In this document: positions 15,584-24,257 of the stretch, in pieces
Layout of the letters: the number at the start of each line of letters is the position of its first letter
Numbering within the stretch: position 1 is the first letter of the stretch
The notes under the pieces: model-generated
The model's input: only the letters and a program-made list of their open reading frames with translations
What the model was told of the DNA's origin: nothing
The model's database searches: none
Translations under genes and position numbers: made by a program
Source: Clostridium psychrophilum
GTDB taxonomy: Bacteria; Bacillota; Clostridia; Clostridiales; Clostridiaceae
Direction: 5' to 3'
Length of the DNA stretch: 34,334 bases
Assembly (NCBI RefSeq): GCF_018861705.1
Contig: NZ_JAHLEC010000034.1
Location: forward strand, 1 to 34,334

Positions 15584-15803
15584 AATTGATAGCATTTGAC
15601 TAAAATAAAAAAAATATCGAAATAAAGCAGGAATTTAATACTAATATGTTGAAATAGTAGCGTAGTCACATTCAATTTAATAATAGTTAATTGTACTATT
15701 ATTAGATGTTTGTTATTTATTTTTATGTTCCTTAAGTTCAATTATGGAGCAAAACAATTAGTAATTGCTTTTCAACCCAGAGGAGAGCTAGGAGGTTAAA
15801 ATT

Positions 15804-16436
15804 ATGATTACAGATAAAATAATTATTAAAGGAAATAAAGAGGGATTAAATGTAGTTATAAATATGAATCATTTCAGCGATTTTGATGATATGTTGGAGT
15901 CTTTAGTTGATAAGCTTATGCAAGGGAGAAAATTTTACAAAGGTAGCACTTTGAAAATTACTACTGAACTTAAATACATAAATGATAGAGAAATTAGAAA
16001 ATTAAAGGAAATATTATTTGATGAATTTTTAATTAGCGATTGTATTTTTCAGGAACAAGGAGATTCCACAACCAAAGTATTTACTGGTATTTATGAGGGG
16101 AGAACCAAGTTTTTGAGAAAAACTATTAGAAGTGGACAAAGTATAAATTATCCAGGTAATGTTGTTATAATTGGAGATGTGAATCCGGGAGCTGAAATAT
16201 ATGCAGCAGGAAATATAATTGTATTTGGTACTTTAAGGGGAGCTGTGCATGCGGGTACTAATGGCAATGAAAAGGCTATAATTGCTGCATTTAAGTTGGA
16301 ACCTCAAATATTACAAATTGGAAATATTATTACGAGATCACCAGAAGATGAAATCAAACCTCAATATCCTGAGGTGGCGAAAATTAAAAATGGTAATATC
16401 ATTGTAGAGCCATATTTAGATAATAAATATATATAA
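15804..16436 (+). CDS. minC: Septum-site determining protein MinC
   Basis: A 210-residue inhibitor of FtsZ assembly. A variable N-terminal domain (about 1-105) is followed by the C-terminal right-handed beta-helix domain ([20 protein letters not shown], then [16 protein letters not shown]), which binds MinD. GDVNPGAE and RGxxHAG are the strongest MinC marks. The ATG is preceded by AGGAGG. Its stop overlaps the upstream in-frame ATG of minD. It appears to start a transcription unit separate from mreBCD. Confidence 0.95.
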   Translation: MITDKIIIKGNKEGLNVVINMNHFSDFDDMLESLVDKLMQGRKFYKGSTLKITTELKYINDREIRKLKEILFDEFLISDCIFQEQGDSTTKVFTGIYEGRTKFLRKTIRSGQSINYPGNVVIIGDVNPGAEIYAAGNIIVFGTLRGAVHAGTNGNEKAIIAAFKLEPQILQIGNIITRSPEDEIKPQYPEVAKIKNGNIIVEPYLDNKYI

Positions 16437-16450
16437 TGGGGGTAATGCAC

Positions 16451-17257
16451 ATGGGAGAATCTATAGTTATAACATCCGGTAAGGGTGGTGTAGGTAAAAC
16501 AACAACCACAGCAAATATAGGAACGGCAATTGCATCTATGGACAAGAAAGTAGTGGTTATTGATGGGGACACAGGACTTCGAAATCTTGATGTTTTAATG
16601 GGACTTGAGAACAGAGTGGTCTTCACTTTAGTAGATGTTATTGAAAAAAGATGTAGATTAAAGCAAGCCCTAATAAAAGATAAAAGATTTAGTAATCTAT
16701 TTTTACTGCCAACGGCTCAAACAAGAGACAAAAATGATATTAATATAAAGGATATGCTTCTAGTAGTAAATGAATTAAAAGCAGACTTTGATTATGTTAT
16801 TATAGATTGTCCTGCAGGTATTGAACAAGGGTTTGAAAATGCTATTGTAGGCGCTGATAGAGCTATTGTAGTAGTTAACCCAGAACTTACATCTGTTAGA
16901 GATGCAGACAGGGTAATAGGAAAATTAGATTCTAAAGGCATTGATAAGCATGAAGTTATAATAAATAGAATGAATTATGAAATGACAAAAAATGGTGATA
17001 TGTTATCTGTAGATGATATTATAGAATGTTTGGCTATCAAATTAATCGGAGTTGTTCCAGATGATAGGAAGGTTACAATTTCAACGAATAAAGGTGAACC
17101 AATAGTGCTTGATGATAAGTCACTGGCTGGTATAGCTTTCAAAAACATTGCTAAAAGAATATTGGGCGAAGAAGTACCTTATGCTTCATTAGATGGGTCA
17201 TCAGCAATAGGCACTGGATTTTTTGCATCTATAAAAAGGATATTTAAAGGAGTATAA
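16451..17257 (+). CDS. minD: Septum-site determining protein MinD
   Basis: A 268-residue ParA-type ATPase that recruits MinC to the membrane. The deviant Walker A motif is ITSGKGGVGKTTT near residues 6-18, and FDYVIIDCPAG is Walker B. The last residues (GTGFFASIKRIFKGV) form the expected amphipathic membrane-targeting helix. ATG 16451 is chosen over ATG 16436 because GGGGGT (about 16438-16442) then serves as ribosome binding site and the protein begins MGESIVITSGKGG, like other MinDs. Confidence 0.97.
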   Translation: MGESIVITSGKGGVGKTTTTANIGTAIASMDKKVVVIDGDTGLRNLDVLMGLENRVVFTLVDVIEKRCRLKQALIKDKRFSNLFLLPTAQTRDKNDINIKDMLLVVNELKADFDYVIIDCPAGIEQGFENAIVGADRAIVVVNPELTSVRDADRVIGKLDSKGIDKHEVIINRMNYEMTKNGDMLSVDDIIECLAIKLIGVVPDDRKVTISTNKGEPIVLDDKSLAGIAFKNIAKRILGEEVPYASLDGSSAIGTGFFASIKRIFKGV

Positions 17258-17275
17258 ATAATGGAGGGGACGTTA

Positions 17276-17539
17276 ATGAATTTATTTAAAATCTTTTCTA
17301 ATAAAATTTTCTCAAAGGACATTGCGAGTGACAGGTTAAAGCTTATTTTAATACACGATAGAGCAGACATATCACCGGATTTTTTAGAAATGATTAAAGC
17401 TGATATACTTAAGGTGATTTCTAAATATGCTGAAATTGAAACTGGTGATATTGAAGTTAGATTAACAACAACTGAAGAATATGAAGGAAATTCACCAGCA
17501 CTAATCGCAAATATACCTATTAAAAAAATAAAAAGATAA
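17276..17539 (+). CDS. minE: Cell division topological specificity factor MinE
   Basis: An 87-residue protein that stimulates MinD ATPase and so sets where division occurs. SKDIASDRLKLILIHDRADI is the conserved MinD-contacting segment, and the C-terminal dimerisation part includes EIETGDIEVRL. ATG 17276 is used rather than ATG 17261 because GGAGGGG (17263-17269) lies just upstream of it. The presence of MinE rather than DivIVA alone implies an oscillating Min system, usual for clostridia. A strong terminator follows. Confidence 0.95.
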   Translation: MNLFKIFSNKIFSKDIASDRLKLILIHDRADISPDFLEMIKADILKVISKYAEIETGDIEVRLTTTEEYEGNSPALIANIPIKKIKR

Positions 17540-17543
17540 GTTG

Positions 17544-17592
17544 GCAAATAGCTATGCATAATTAATGACTTATGCATAGCTATTTGCTTTTT
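17544..17592 (+). terminator. Terminator of the min operon
   Basis: An 18-bp perfect stem (17544-17561 with 17570-17587) around an 8-base loop, then five T. Confidence 0.95.
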
Positions 17593-17633
17593 ATATGATA
17601 TAATCATATTTGATACGGAGGGTAGGTTAAAGT

Positions 17634-18749
17634 ATGAAAATTTTACAAAGCCTAAAATTAAACAAAAAGCTATTAAGAGAATTGGACTATTGTACAATTA
17701 TACTTTCAATTTGTATTGTAGCTTTTGGTTGTATAAATATTTATAGTGCAACGAGCAAGGATTATGGAACTTACTACATTAGATTACAAATAATATTTTT
17801 TATATTAGGTCTTATTATGGCATATCTTTTCTTGGTATTTGATTATATGCTAATAGAAAATTATGCTGTTATAATATATTGGGCTGGTGTTATATTACTA
17901 ATAATTAATCAGGCTTTTGGGTCTACTACAAATGGTGCGAATTCTTGGATAAGAATTGGTAGTGTGGGATTACAACCTTCTGAATTTGCTAAAATTGGTA
18001 TGATATTAATGCTTGCCAAAAAATTAGATGAAATGGAAGGAAAAATAAATAACCCTAGAAATTTATTCGAGTTAATGTTTTATGCAGCAGTGCCAATGAT
18101 TTTAATTGTTATTCAACCAGATATGGGAATGACGATGGTAAGCTTTTTTATAGTACTAGGAATATTCTACTGCATAGGGCTCAATTATAAAGTAATAATC
18201 GGTGGGATAACTTCAGTTTTATTATTAGTTGTAGGTATATGGAATTCACCAATCATGCAAAGTTATTGGAAAGTAAGACTTACATCTTTTTTGGATCCTA
18301 CTAAAAATTCACTTGGGTCTGGGCTCCAGCTAATTCAATCACAGATTGCTATAGGTTCGGGAGGAATATTTGGTAGAGGTTTTGGAAAAGGCGTGCAATT
18401 TAGTTCTGTTCCGGAAAATCATACAGATTTTATTTTTGCTGTTTTATCTGAAGAATGGGGTCTTATTGGTGCACTAATATTAATACTATTATATGGTATA
18501 ATTATATATCGTTTAATAGGAATTGCAAAAGAGTCTAAAGATATTTTTGGAACTGTAGTATGTGTTGGATTTATTTCGAATTTGCTGTTTTCAATAATGC
18601 AAAATATTGGAATGACCATGGGTCTTATGCCTATAACAGGAATAACATTGCCATTTATGAGTTATGGTGGAAGTTCACTTTTAACAAGCTTTATAACACT
18701 AGGAATTGTGTTGAATGTGGGAATGAGAAGAAAGAAAATAAATTTTTAA
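17634..18749 (+). CDS. rodA: RodA-type SEDS peptidoglycan glycosyltransferase
   Basis: A 371-residue polytopic membrane protein of the SEDS family (RodA/FtsW/SpoVE) with about ten membrane segments. The family motifs are clear: GANSWIRIG...QPSEFAKIG, VPENHTDFIFAVLSEEWG, and the C-terminal PFMSYGGSSLL. SEDS proteins polymerise lipid II with a class B PBP partner. The location after minCDE matches the clostridial rodA position. The normal partner gene for PBP2 is not in this window. The ATG follows GGAGGGT at about 10 bases. The IS element behind it starts at 18788, leaving the gene intact. Confidence 0.93.
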   Translation: MKILQSLKLNKKLLRELDYCTIILSICIVAFGCINIYSATSKDYGTYYIRLQIIFFILGLIMAYLFLVFDYMLIENYAVIIYWAGVILLIINQAFGSTTNGANSWIRIGSVGLQPSEFAKIGMILMLAKKLDEMEGKINNPRNLFELMFYAAVPMILIVIQPDMGMTMVSFFIVLGIFYCIGLNYKVIIGGITSVLLLVVGIWNSPIMQSYWKVRLTSFLDPTKNSLGSGLQLIQSQIAIGSGGIFGRGFGKGVQFSSVPENHTDFIFAVLSEEWGLIGALILILLYGIIIYRLIGIAKESKDIFGTVVCVGFISNLLFSIMQNIGMTMGLMPITGITLPFMSYGGSSLLTSFITLGIVLNVGMRRKKINF

Positions 18750-18776
18750 AGTACAAAAGGAATTATTTAAGTACAT

Positions 18777-18787
18777 ATAAAACATTA
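18777..18787 (+). repeat. Target-site duplication, left copy
   Basis: ATAAAACATTA flanks the IS directly; the same 11 bases occur at 20440-20450. Confidence 0.85.
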
Positions 18788-20439
18788 TAGTTGATTGCAA
18801 AACTCTTCAAAAAAATTAGACAGATAATGGATTAAGAATCTCCTGATTTATAGCGAACTTAATAAGCGCTAATCTGATTACAAAAAATGATTATGCTATT
18901 AAAGATTTTACAGATAAAAGGTGAGTTTTTTTATCAAGTTTATCAGCAATTAAAATTACAATTTGTTGCATTATTGCAGCGAGAATTACTTCAACTTTAA
19001 GAGAAACAGTATTTCTTAATTTTGTATATCCAAGACACATAGGAAATTTGACCATGAAGTTCGTTCTTTCAATTATGGTTCTTATTTTATAAAGACGAAT
19101 CCATTTATCTGATCCTCTTGGGATAATAGTATTTAGTCTGTAATTATCATTAACAGTAGTATGATGCATTCTACCACAAGGTGATGTGGTACAAGGTTTT
19201 TCACAGGATAGAATATACGTTGTTTTGCCATTTATAACTGCCTTCTTGGATCTTGGACAGAGCCATTTTAGCCTTAATGGTCTTCCTTTTTCTTTTGAGG
19301 AACCATCAAATTTTATCTGTAAAGAATTATCATTTGGACAGGTTGGAATACCATTTTCATTAAGTTTTATTTTGCCTATATCCTTAGTTCTTCTTGGGTT
19401 TAGTGGAATTATAGGAATCATGGAATGATTTTTATAAAGATACTTATAGTTATCAATGGCGTCAAAGCCAGCATCACCTAAAAAATATTTATATTTAAAA
19501 TCAGGATGATAATTGAAGAAATTATTAAGGACCGGAATAAGGCTTTTGGCATCGTAATTATCTTTATGTTCAGCTCCAGATTTAGCGTCAGCTATATTAA
19601 TAGAATTATCACTGTTATAGAAATCAATATGCCTTATAATACCGAGACCGTTGGTGACTAAAGCGACTTTTCTTGAGTAACAATAGTGACCATTGATATA
19701 AGATAGTTTAATGTCTTTATTAGAAAAAGATTCCTTAGGCATCTGAGAACAAGCGTAGCTATGAGCATTGAAATTAGGAATGTTCTTAGAAAACTTCCTA
19801 GTATTTCTCATAACTGAGTCAAAGGCTTTAGGGTTGTTTTCTTTAACATAACCCTCAATACCTGTAGTATCAACTACAAGAATTGCGGCAAGATCGGGTC
19901 GTAGCCTCCGGCATATAGGTTCAGTGATTTCAACCAGATTATTAAAAAACACAAGGAAATCATCCTCGAAGTCGATTTTTAGTCTTGAAAATTGGGATGC
20001 ATTTGGTACTCTGGAAAAACCACATAATGTTTTAAGTTCTGATGAAAAATTTAGTATATTAATTAACAAAGATATATCGGCGATAGAGAGTATCATTTTT
20101 ATAATTAAAGCCGTTATCATAGATGAAAGCTTATAATTTCTAGGGTGGCCAGTTGAGGCATAATAGTGATTAAAGAAGCTTTGAGGAATTAATTCAGATA
20201 AATCGATATATTGGTCAAAAAGACGTATCAGCTTTGGTTTATCTTGATGAAAGTACTCATCAAGATCTGTGTAAATATCAGTAAGAGATAATTGTTTTAA
20301 ATTCGGTTGCATGGGGTTTTCTCCTTTCTGTGAATTTAGTTGTGATGAATATAAATTCGACAAAAGGTGGGGGAATTCCTGTAAATATATGATTGTAAAG
20401 CCTTGAAGTCACTTGACTACAAGGTTATGCAATTAACTA
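18788..20439 (-). mobile_element. IS4/IS1182-like insertion sequence (1652 bp)
   Basis: The ends are imperfect inverted repeats: TAGTTGATTGCAAAACTCT at the left (from 18788) against TAGTTAATTGCATAACCTT read inward from 20439. They share TAGTT-ATTGCA and AAC. An 11-bp direct repeat flanks the element. A subterminal inverted repeat, CCTTGAAGTCA/TGACTACAAGG, lies at 20401-20423. It carries one intact leftward transposase gene and sits between rodA and mgsA without breaking either. The 11-bp duplication and YREK motif suit the IS4 superfamily; the exact ISfinder group is not decided. Confidence 0.88.
18891..20312 (-). CDS. DDE transposase with YREK motif
   Basis: A 473-residue transposase. The N-terminal domain (to about 130) is helical. 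The catalytic triad candidates are Asp148 (VVDTTGIEGY), Asp280 (FLGDAGFDAIDNY) and Glu415 in Y408-x2-R411-x3-E415-x6-K422, the YREK signature of the IS4 superfamily. A cysteine cluster at residues 325, 352, 370, 374 and 379 suggests a zinc-ribbon insertion between the second Asp and the Glu, as seen in IS1182-type transposases. The ATG at 20312 is chosen because AAAGGAG precedes it on the minus strand; upstream in-frame codons lack this. The frame is uninterrupted, so the element may be active. Confidence 0.92.
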   Translation of the reverse strand: MQPNLKQLSLTDIYTDLDEYFHQDKPKLIRLFDQYIDLSELIPQSFFNHYYASTGHPRNYKLSSMITALIIKMILSIADISLLINILNFSSELKTLCGFSRVPNASQFSRLKIDFEDDFLVFFNNLVEITEPICRRLRPDLAAILVVDTTGIEGYVKENNPKAFDSVMRNTRKFSKNIPNFNAHSYACSQMPKESFSNKDIKLSYINGHYCYSRKVALVTNGLGIIRHIDFYNSDNSINIADAKSGAEHKDNYDAKSLIPVLNNFFNYHPDFKYKYFLGDAGFDAIDNYKYLYKNHSMIPIIPLNPRRTKDIGKIKLNENGIPTCPNDNSLQIKFDGSSKEKGRPLRLKWLCPRSKKAVINGKTTYILSCEKPCTTSPCGRMHHTTVNDNYRLNTIIPRGSDKWIRLYKIRTIIERTNFMVKFPMCLGYTKLRNTVSLKVEVILAAIMQQIVILIADKLDKKTHLLSVKSLIA

Positions 20440-20450
20440 ATAAAACATTA
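20440..20450 (+). repeat. Target-site duplication, right copy
   Basis: ATAAAACATTA, identical to 18777-18787. The bases immediately after it (TATAGGGGGG) hold the mgsA ribosome binding site. Confidence 0.85.
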
Positions 20451-20467
20451 TATAGGGGGGAATAAAT

Positions 20468-20839
20468 ATGAGAATAGCGTTAGTAGCACATGATAAGAAA
20501 AAGGCTGATATGATTGATTTTGCAAAACGTTACAAAGATGTGTTAGAAAAACATGACTTATATGGAACAGGAACAACTGGAAAATTAATAAATGAACAAG
20601 TTGGTCTTTCAGTTACTAGATTTTTATCAGGGCCTATGGGTGGAGATCAACAGATAGGTGCAAAACTTGCACAGGGTGAACTGGATATGATAATTTTTTT
20701 AAGAGACCCACTAACACCACAACCTCATGAACCTGATATATCAGCTCTTCTTAGATTGTGTGATGTACATTGTGTTCCACTTGCCACAAATTTAGGTACA
20801 GCTGAAGTTTTAATGAGAAGTCTAAAGAATCGTGATTAA
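20468..20839 (+). CDS. mgsA: Methylglyoxal synthase
   Basis: A 123-residue cytoplasmic lyase that converts dihydroxyacetone phosphate to methylglyoxal and phosphate, a bypass used when phosphorylated sugars build up. The MGS signature is intact: [32 protein letters not shown] with the catalytic Asp, then [15 protein letters not shown] and the final [16 protein letters not shown]. The length is slightly short of the E. coli enzyme and normal for clostridia. GGGGGG precedes the ATG. The IS just upstream leaves 28 bases before the start, so transcription from rodA may be cut off. A terminator follows. Confidence 0.97.
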   Translation: MRIALVAHDKKKADMIDFAKRYKDVLEKHDLYGTGTTGKLINEQVGLSVTRFLSGPMGGDQQIGAKLAQGELDMIIFLRDPLTPQPHEPDISALLRLCDVHCVPLATNLGTAEVLMRSLKNRD

Positions 20840-20851
20840 TAATAATATATC

Positions 20852-20890
20852 AAAACAAGCATTGCATAATTTGTAGTGCTTGTTTTTTTT
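20852..20890 (+). terminator. Terminator of mgsA
   Basis: AAAACAAGCA (20852-20861) pairs with TGCTTGTTTT (20877-20886), running into a T tract. Confidence 0.85.
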
Positions 20891-20985
20891 TATGGCGTAA
20901 TTGATACTTTTTATTGGAATATGTAATAAAAATTAGAAAAATAAAATATATATAAATAGTAAAAAGAATGCAAGAGGGGGATAAA

Positions 20986-21357
20986 ATGGGCAATTATAAT
21001 ACGCAATATCAAAGCTATTATAATAATTTGGCAAGAAAGCAAAGAGGGGTAAGTAAGTTTTCTAATGATAATAATACACAAAGTAGAATAACAAATTTTT
21101 GTATAAAGAGATTAACCAGGGAATTAATTGGTGTATTAGCATTGTTTATTTTTGTTCTGTTTTTAAAAGTAGTAGTTACACCTAAAACAAAATATGTTTA
21201 TGATTATTCTAAGGAAGCTATAAATCAGCAATATAATTATAGCCTATTACTTGGCAAAGCTAAGGGTGTTAACGTTAAAGATGTAGAAGCTAGCACAGTG
21301 AGTTTTATAGAGAAAATCAAAAGTACAATTTCTAATAATAGCACTAGTTTTCAATAA
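20986..21357 (+). CDS. Small bitopic membrane protein upstream of SpoIVFB-like protease
   Basis: A 123-residue protein. A hydrophilic Tyr/Asn/Gln-rich N-terminus is followed by one membrane segment (about 49-65, IGVLALFIFVLFLKVVV) and a short Ser/Asn-rich extracytoplasmic tail. ATG 20986 is chosen over the GAGGGGG-overlapping upstream start. In related clostridia this place, just before the M50 protease gene, is often taken by a longer membrane-anchored M23-type (SpoIVFA-like) protein. Here no LytM domain is present, so it may be a shortened version. That relation is inferred from position and topology only. Confidence 0.6.
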   Translation: MGNYNTQYQSYYNNLARKQRGVSKFSNDNNTQSRITNFCIKRLTRELIGVLALFIFVLFLKVVVTPKTKYVYDYSKEAINQQYNYSLLLGKAKGVNVKDVEASTVSFIEKIKSTISNNSTSFQ

Positions 21358-21383
21358 TTTTAGTAATTGTTTTGGGGGATTAA

Positions 21384-22244
21384 TTGATAAGAATAAGTAA
21401 GTTTTTTATACCGTACATTATTTTATTAATAATATTAGGTTTCAAAGGGGAACTGGTAATAGCATTTGCTTTTGTATTTATCCATGAGTTAATGCATTAT
21501 TTAACCGCCAGAATTTTAGGGTTTTCGGGTTTTGATATAGAAATACTCCCTGTAGGAGCTGTCCTTAAAGTAAAGGATTTAGATGAAGCAAGTGCTAAAG
21601 AGGATCTAATAATTTCTTTGGCAGGTCCTTTGTTGAACTTAGTACTTGCTATTATTTTTTACGTCTTATTTATAATATTTAAAAGTCCTTATTTTTTCTT
21701 AATATGTAATACTAATTTAGCTATAGGTATTTTCAACCTTATTCCAGCGTTTCCACTTGATGGAGGGAGAGTACTTAGGGATATACTTAGTTTTAACACT
21801 ATTTATAGAAAGGCTAATGAAATTTCTGTTAGGATTAGTATGGTACTTGGAAGCATCTTTATGTTTTTATATTTTGTAAGTGTAAGTGCAAATAAAAGTA
21901 ATTTTAATTTGGGTTTGATTTCTATATTTATTCTAATATCTTCGATTAAAGAGAAGGAAAGGATAGTATATTTAATTATGGGTTATATTATTAAAAAAAA
22001 ATACAAATTTATAAAGAGAGGATATGTAGAGAATCGAAGTATATCTATTTTTTGTGAAAAAAATTTACTGTCAGTTTTAGGAATAATTGATAAGAATAAA
22101 TACAATCTTTTTACAATATTAGATGAGAACATGAAAGTGTTAGAAATTTTGTACGAAGATGAAATTGTTGAGGCAATAAAAGCTTACGGTAACATAAGTT
22201 TAAGTGATTACATTGATATCAAAAAGTTGAAGGATAACTTATGA
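21384..22244 (+). CDS. M50-family site-2 protease (SpoIVFB-like)
   Basis: A 286-residue polytopic membrane metalloprotease. The zinc motif HELMH lies in the second hydrophobic segment (VFIHELMHYLTARILG) and the second zinc ligand in NLIPAFPLDGGRVLRD. SLAGPLLNL is also typical. The C-terminal third is hydrophilic and resembles a reduced CBS-type domain (IDKNKYNLFTILDENMKVLEIL). SpoIVFB cuts pro-sigma K in the mother cell during sporulation; the position in a rodA-mgsA-spoIVF neighbourhood supports this role. The start is TTG 21384 behind TTGGGGGAT. Confidence 0.88.
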   Translation: MIRISKFFIPYIILLIILGFKGELVIAFAFVFIHELMHYLTARILGFSGFDIEILPVGAVLKVKDLDEASAKEDLIISLAGPLLNLVLAIIFYVLFIIFKSPYFFLICNTNLAIGIFNLIPAFPLDGGRVLRDILSFNTIYRKANEISVRISMVLGSIFMFLYFVSVSANKSNFNLGLISIFILISSIKEKERIVYLIMGYIIKKKYKFIKRGYVENRSISIFCEKNLLSVLGIIDKNKYNLFTILDENMKVLEILYEDEIVEAIKAYGNISLSDYIDIKKLKDNL

Positions 22245-22260
22245 GATTGCATATTGATAA

Positions 22261-22290
22261 ATAACCAGCCAATATTAGGCTGGTTATTTT
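22261..22290 (+). terminator. Terminator of the M50 protease gene
   Basis: ATAACCAGCC (22261-22270) pairs with GGCTGGTTAT (22278-22287) around a 7-base loop. Confidence 0.85.
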
Positions 22291-22400
22291 GTTTGAAATT
22301 ATTTTTAATTTTGAGATTTAACTATCATGTGTTAAAATAAATTGATGTAATAAACGTAAAATATTATTTATACTAGAGGAAAAAACGAGGAGTGGTTTCT

Positions 22401-24257
22401 ATGAATAAAATTTCCGATGATATCTTATTTAAGGTTGAAAAACCTGCTAGATACGTAGGTGGAGAACTTAATTGTTGTTATAAAGATAAAGATAAAGTTG
22501 ATATAAGATTTGCCTTTTGTTTCCCAGATGTGTATGAGGTGGGTATGTCACATTTAGGTAGTAGGATACTCTATCATGTATTAAATGAAAGGGATGATAC
22601 CTATTGTGAAAGGGCTTTTGCTCCTTGGCCAGATATGGAAAAACAAATGAGAGATAATAATATAGCTTTATATGCACTAGAAAGCAAAGATTCATTAAAT
22701 GAATTTGATTTTGTAGGTTTTACGCTTCAATATGAAATGAGTTACACAAACATTCTTAATATGCTAGATATGTCTGGAATTACTATAAGAGCTTCAGAGA
22801 GAGGCGAGGATGAACCTATAATTATGGCTGGTGGACCTTGTGCTTATAATCCAGAACCATTATACGATATAGTTGATTTTTTTGAACTTGGTGAAGGCGA
22901 AGAAATAATGAATGACGTTTTGGATGTTTATAAAAATTATAAGGGTACACGCAAGGAATTTTTAAGAGAAATATCTAAGATAAGAGGAGTATATGTTCCT
23001 TCATTATATGAGGTAACTTATAACGCAGATAATACTATTCGTGAATTTAAGCCTAAGTATGATGATGTTCCTAGTACTGTTAAGAAAAGATTTGTAGTAG
23101 ATTTTGATAAAGTTTCTTTCCCAGAGAAAATAGTAGTTCCATATATTGGAATAGTACATGATAGGGTGATACTCGAGACTTTTAGAGGCTGTACAAATGG
23201 ATGTAGATTTTGTCAAGCGGGAATGATATATAGACCAGTTAGAGAAAAAAGCACTGCAACTCTTTTAGATGAAGCAGATAAATTATTAAAGAGTACTGGT
23301 TATAGAGAGTTATCTTTAAGTTCTCTGAGCATTTGTGATTATTCGGATATTAAAAACCTTGTAACAACTCTTATAGAGAAAAATAAAGAGGACCACGTTA
23401 GTGTATCGTTACCTTCTATTAGGATAAATTCTTTCTCAGTGGACCTAATTAAGGAAATACAAAAGGTGAAAAAAACTGGCATAACTTTTGCACCTGAAGC
23501 AGGAACACAGAGAATGCGAGATATTATAAATAAAGGGGTAACAGAAGAGCAAGTGCTAGAAGCGGTTAGTAGTGTTTTTGAGTCTGGTTGGTCAGCTATA
23601 AAGCTTTATTTTATGGTGGGACTACCATATGAGACTTTAGAAGATGTTAGAGGAATTGCAGAGTTATCAGATAAAGTTGCAGGTGAATATTTTAAAATTC
23701 CTAAAGAAACACGAAAAAGAGGACTAAAAGTTACTACAAGTACAGCTATTTTCGTGCCAAAACCATTTACTCCATTTCAATGGGCACCTCAAAGCAGAAT
23801 GGAAGATGTAGCCCAAAAAATAAAAGCAGTTAAGTACGCAATCAAAAGTAAGGCAGTTACATACAATTATCATGAATCAATAGTTTCATATCTTGAGGCA
23901 GTCATGGCTAGAGGTGACAGAAGAATTTGTGATGTTATAATAAAAGCATTTGAAAAAGGTGCAAAATTTGATGGTTGGGGCGAATATTTTGATTTTGATA
24001 TATGGAAAGAAGCAATGGAAGAATGCAACGTTTCAGGAGATTTCTATGCTTATCGCGAAAGAAGTTATGATGAAGTACTTCCTTGGGATTTCATAGATAT
24101 TGGCGTTGATAAACAGTATTTAATAAATGAAAATGAAAAAGCTAAAAAAGTAGAATTAACTCAAAACTGTAAATATGGCTGCACACATTGTGGCGTTGAT
24201 GTTAACTTTAAAGAAGGGACGTGTTTCAAAGGTGCGCTATTTAATAAAGTACAGTAA
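22401..24257 (+). CDS. TIGR03960-family radical SAM protein
   Basis: A 618-residue protein. The N-terminal part (about 1-230) is of B12-binding-like fold type. A radical SAM core follows, with Cys264, Cys268 and Cys271 in RGCTNGCRFCQAGMIYRP binding the 4Fe-4S cluster. GTQRMRDIINKG and LYFMVGLPYET are typical core strands. A C-terminal CKYGCTHCG cluster may hold a second metal site. It matches the TIGR03960 group found in Firmicutes next to a DUF2344 partner; the substrate is unknown. ATG 22401 is used because GAGGAG (22387-22392) precedes it. Its end overlaps the next gene by 26 bases. Confidence 0.9.
   Translation: MNKISDDILFKVEKPARYVGGELNCCYKDKDKVDIRFAFCFPDVYEVGMSHLGSRILYHVLNERDDTYCERAFAPWPDMEKQMRDNNIALYALESKDSLNEFDFVGFTLQYEMSYTNILNMLDMSGITIRASERGEDEPIIMAGGPCAYNPEPLYDIVDFFELGEGEEIMNDVLDVYKNYKGTRKEFLREISKIRGVYVPSLYEVTYNADNTIREFKPKYDDVPSTVKKRFVVDFDKVSFPEKIVVPYIGIVHDRVILETFRGCTNGCRFCQAGMIYRPVREKSTATLLDEADKLLKSTGYRELSLSSLSICDYSDIKNLVTTLIEKNKEDHVSVSLPSIRINSFSVDLIKEIQKVKKTGITFAPEAGTQRMRDIINKGVTEEQVLEAVSSVFESGWSAIKLYFMVGLPYETLEDVRGIAELSDKVAGEYFKIPKETRKRGLKVTTSTAIFVPKPFTPFQWAPQSRMEDVAQKIKAVKYAIKSKAVTYNYHESIVSYLEAVMARGDRRICDVIIKAFEKGAKFDGWGEYFDFDIWKEAMEECNVSGDFYAYRERSYDEVLPWDFIDIGVDKQYLINENEKAKKVELTQNCKYGCTHCGVDVNFKEGTCFKGALFNKVQ

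Noticed and set aside
17179-17697. 172-codon minus-strand open frame across minE and the start of rodA
   Set aside because: It runs through the strong min terminator and covers conserved genes on the other strand; a shadow frame.
18788-20439. IS insertion disrupting rodA or mgsA
   Set aside because: Both reading frames are full length; the insertion lies wholly between them.
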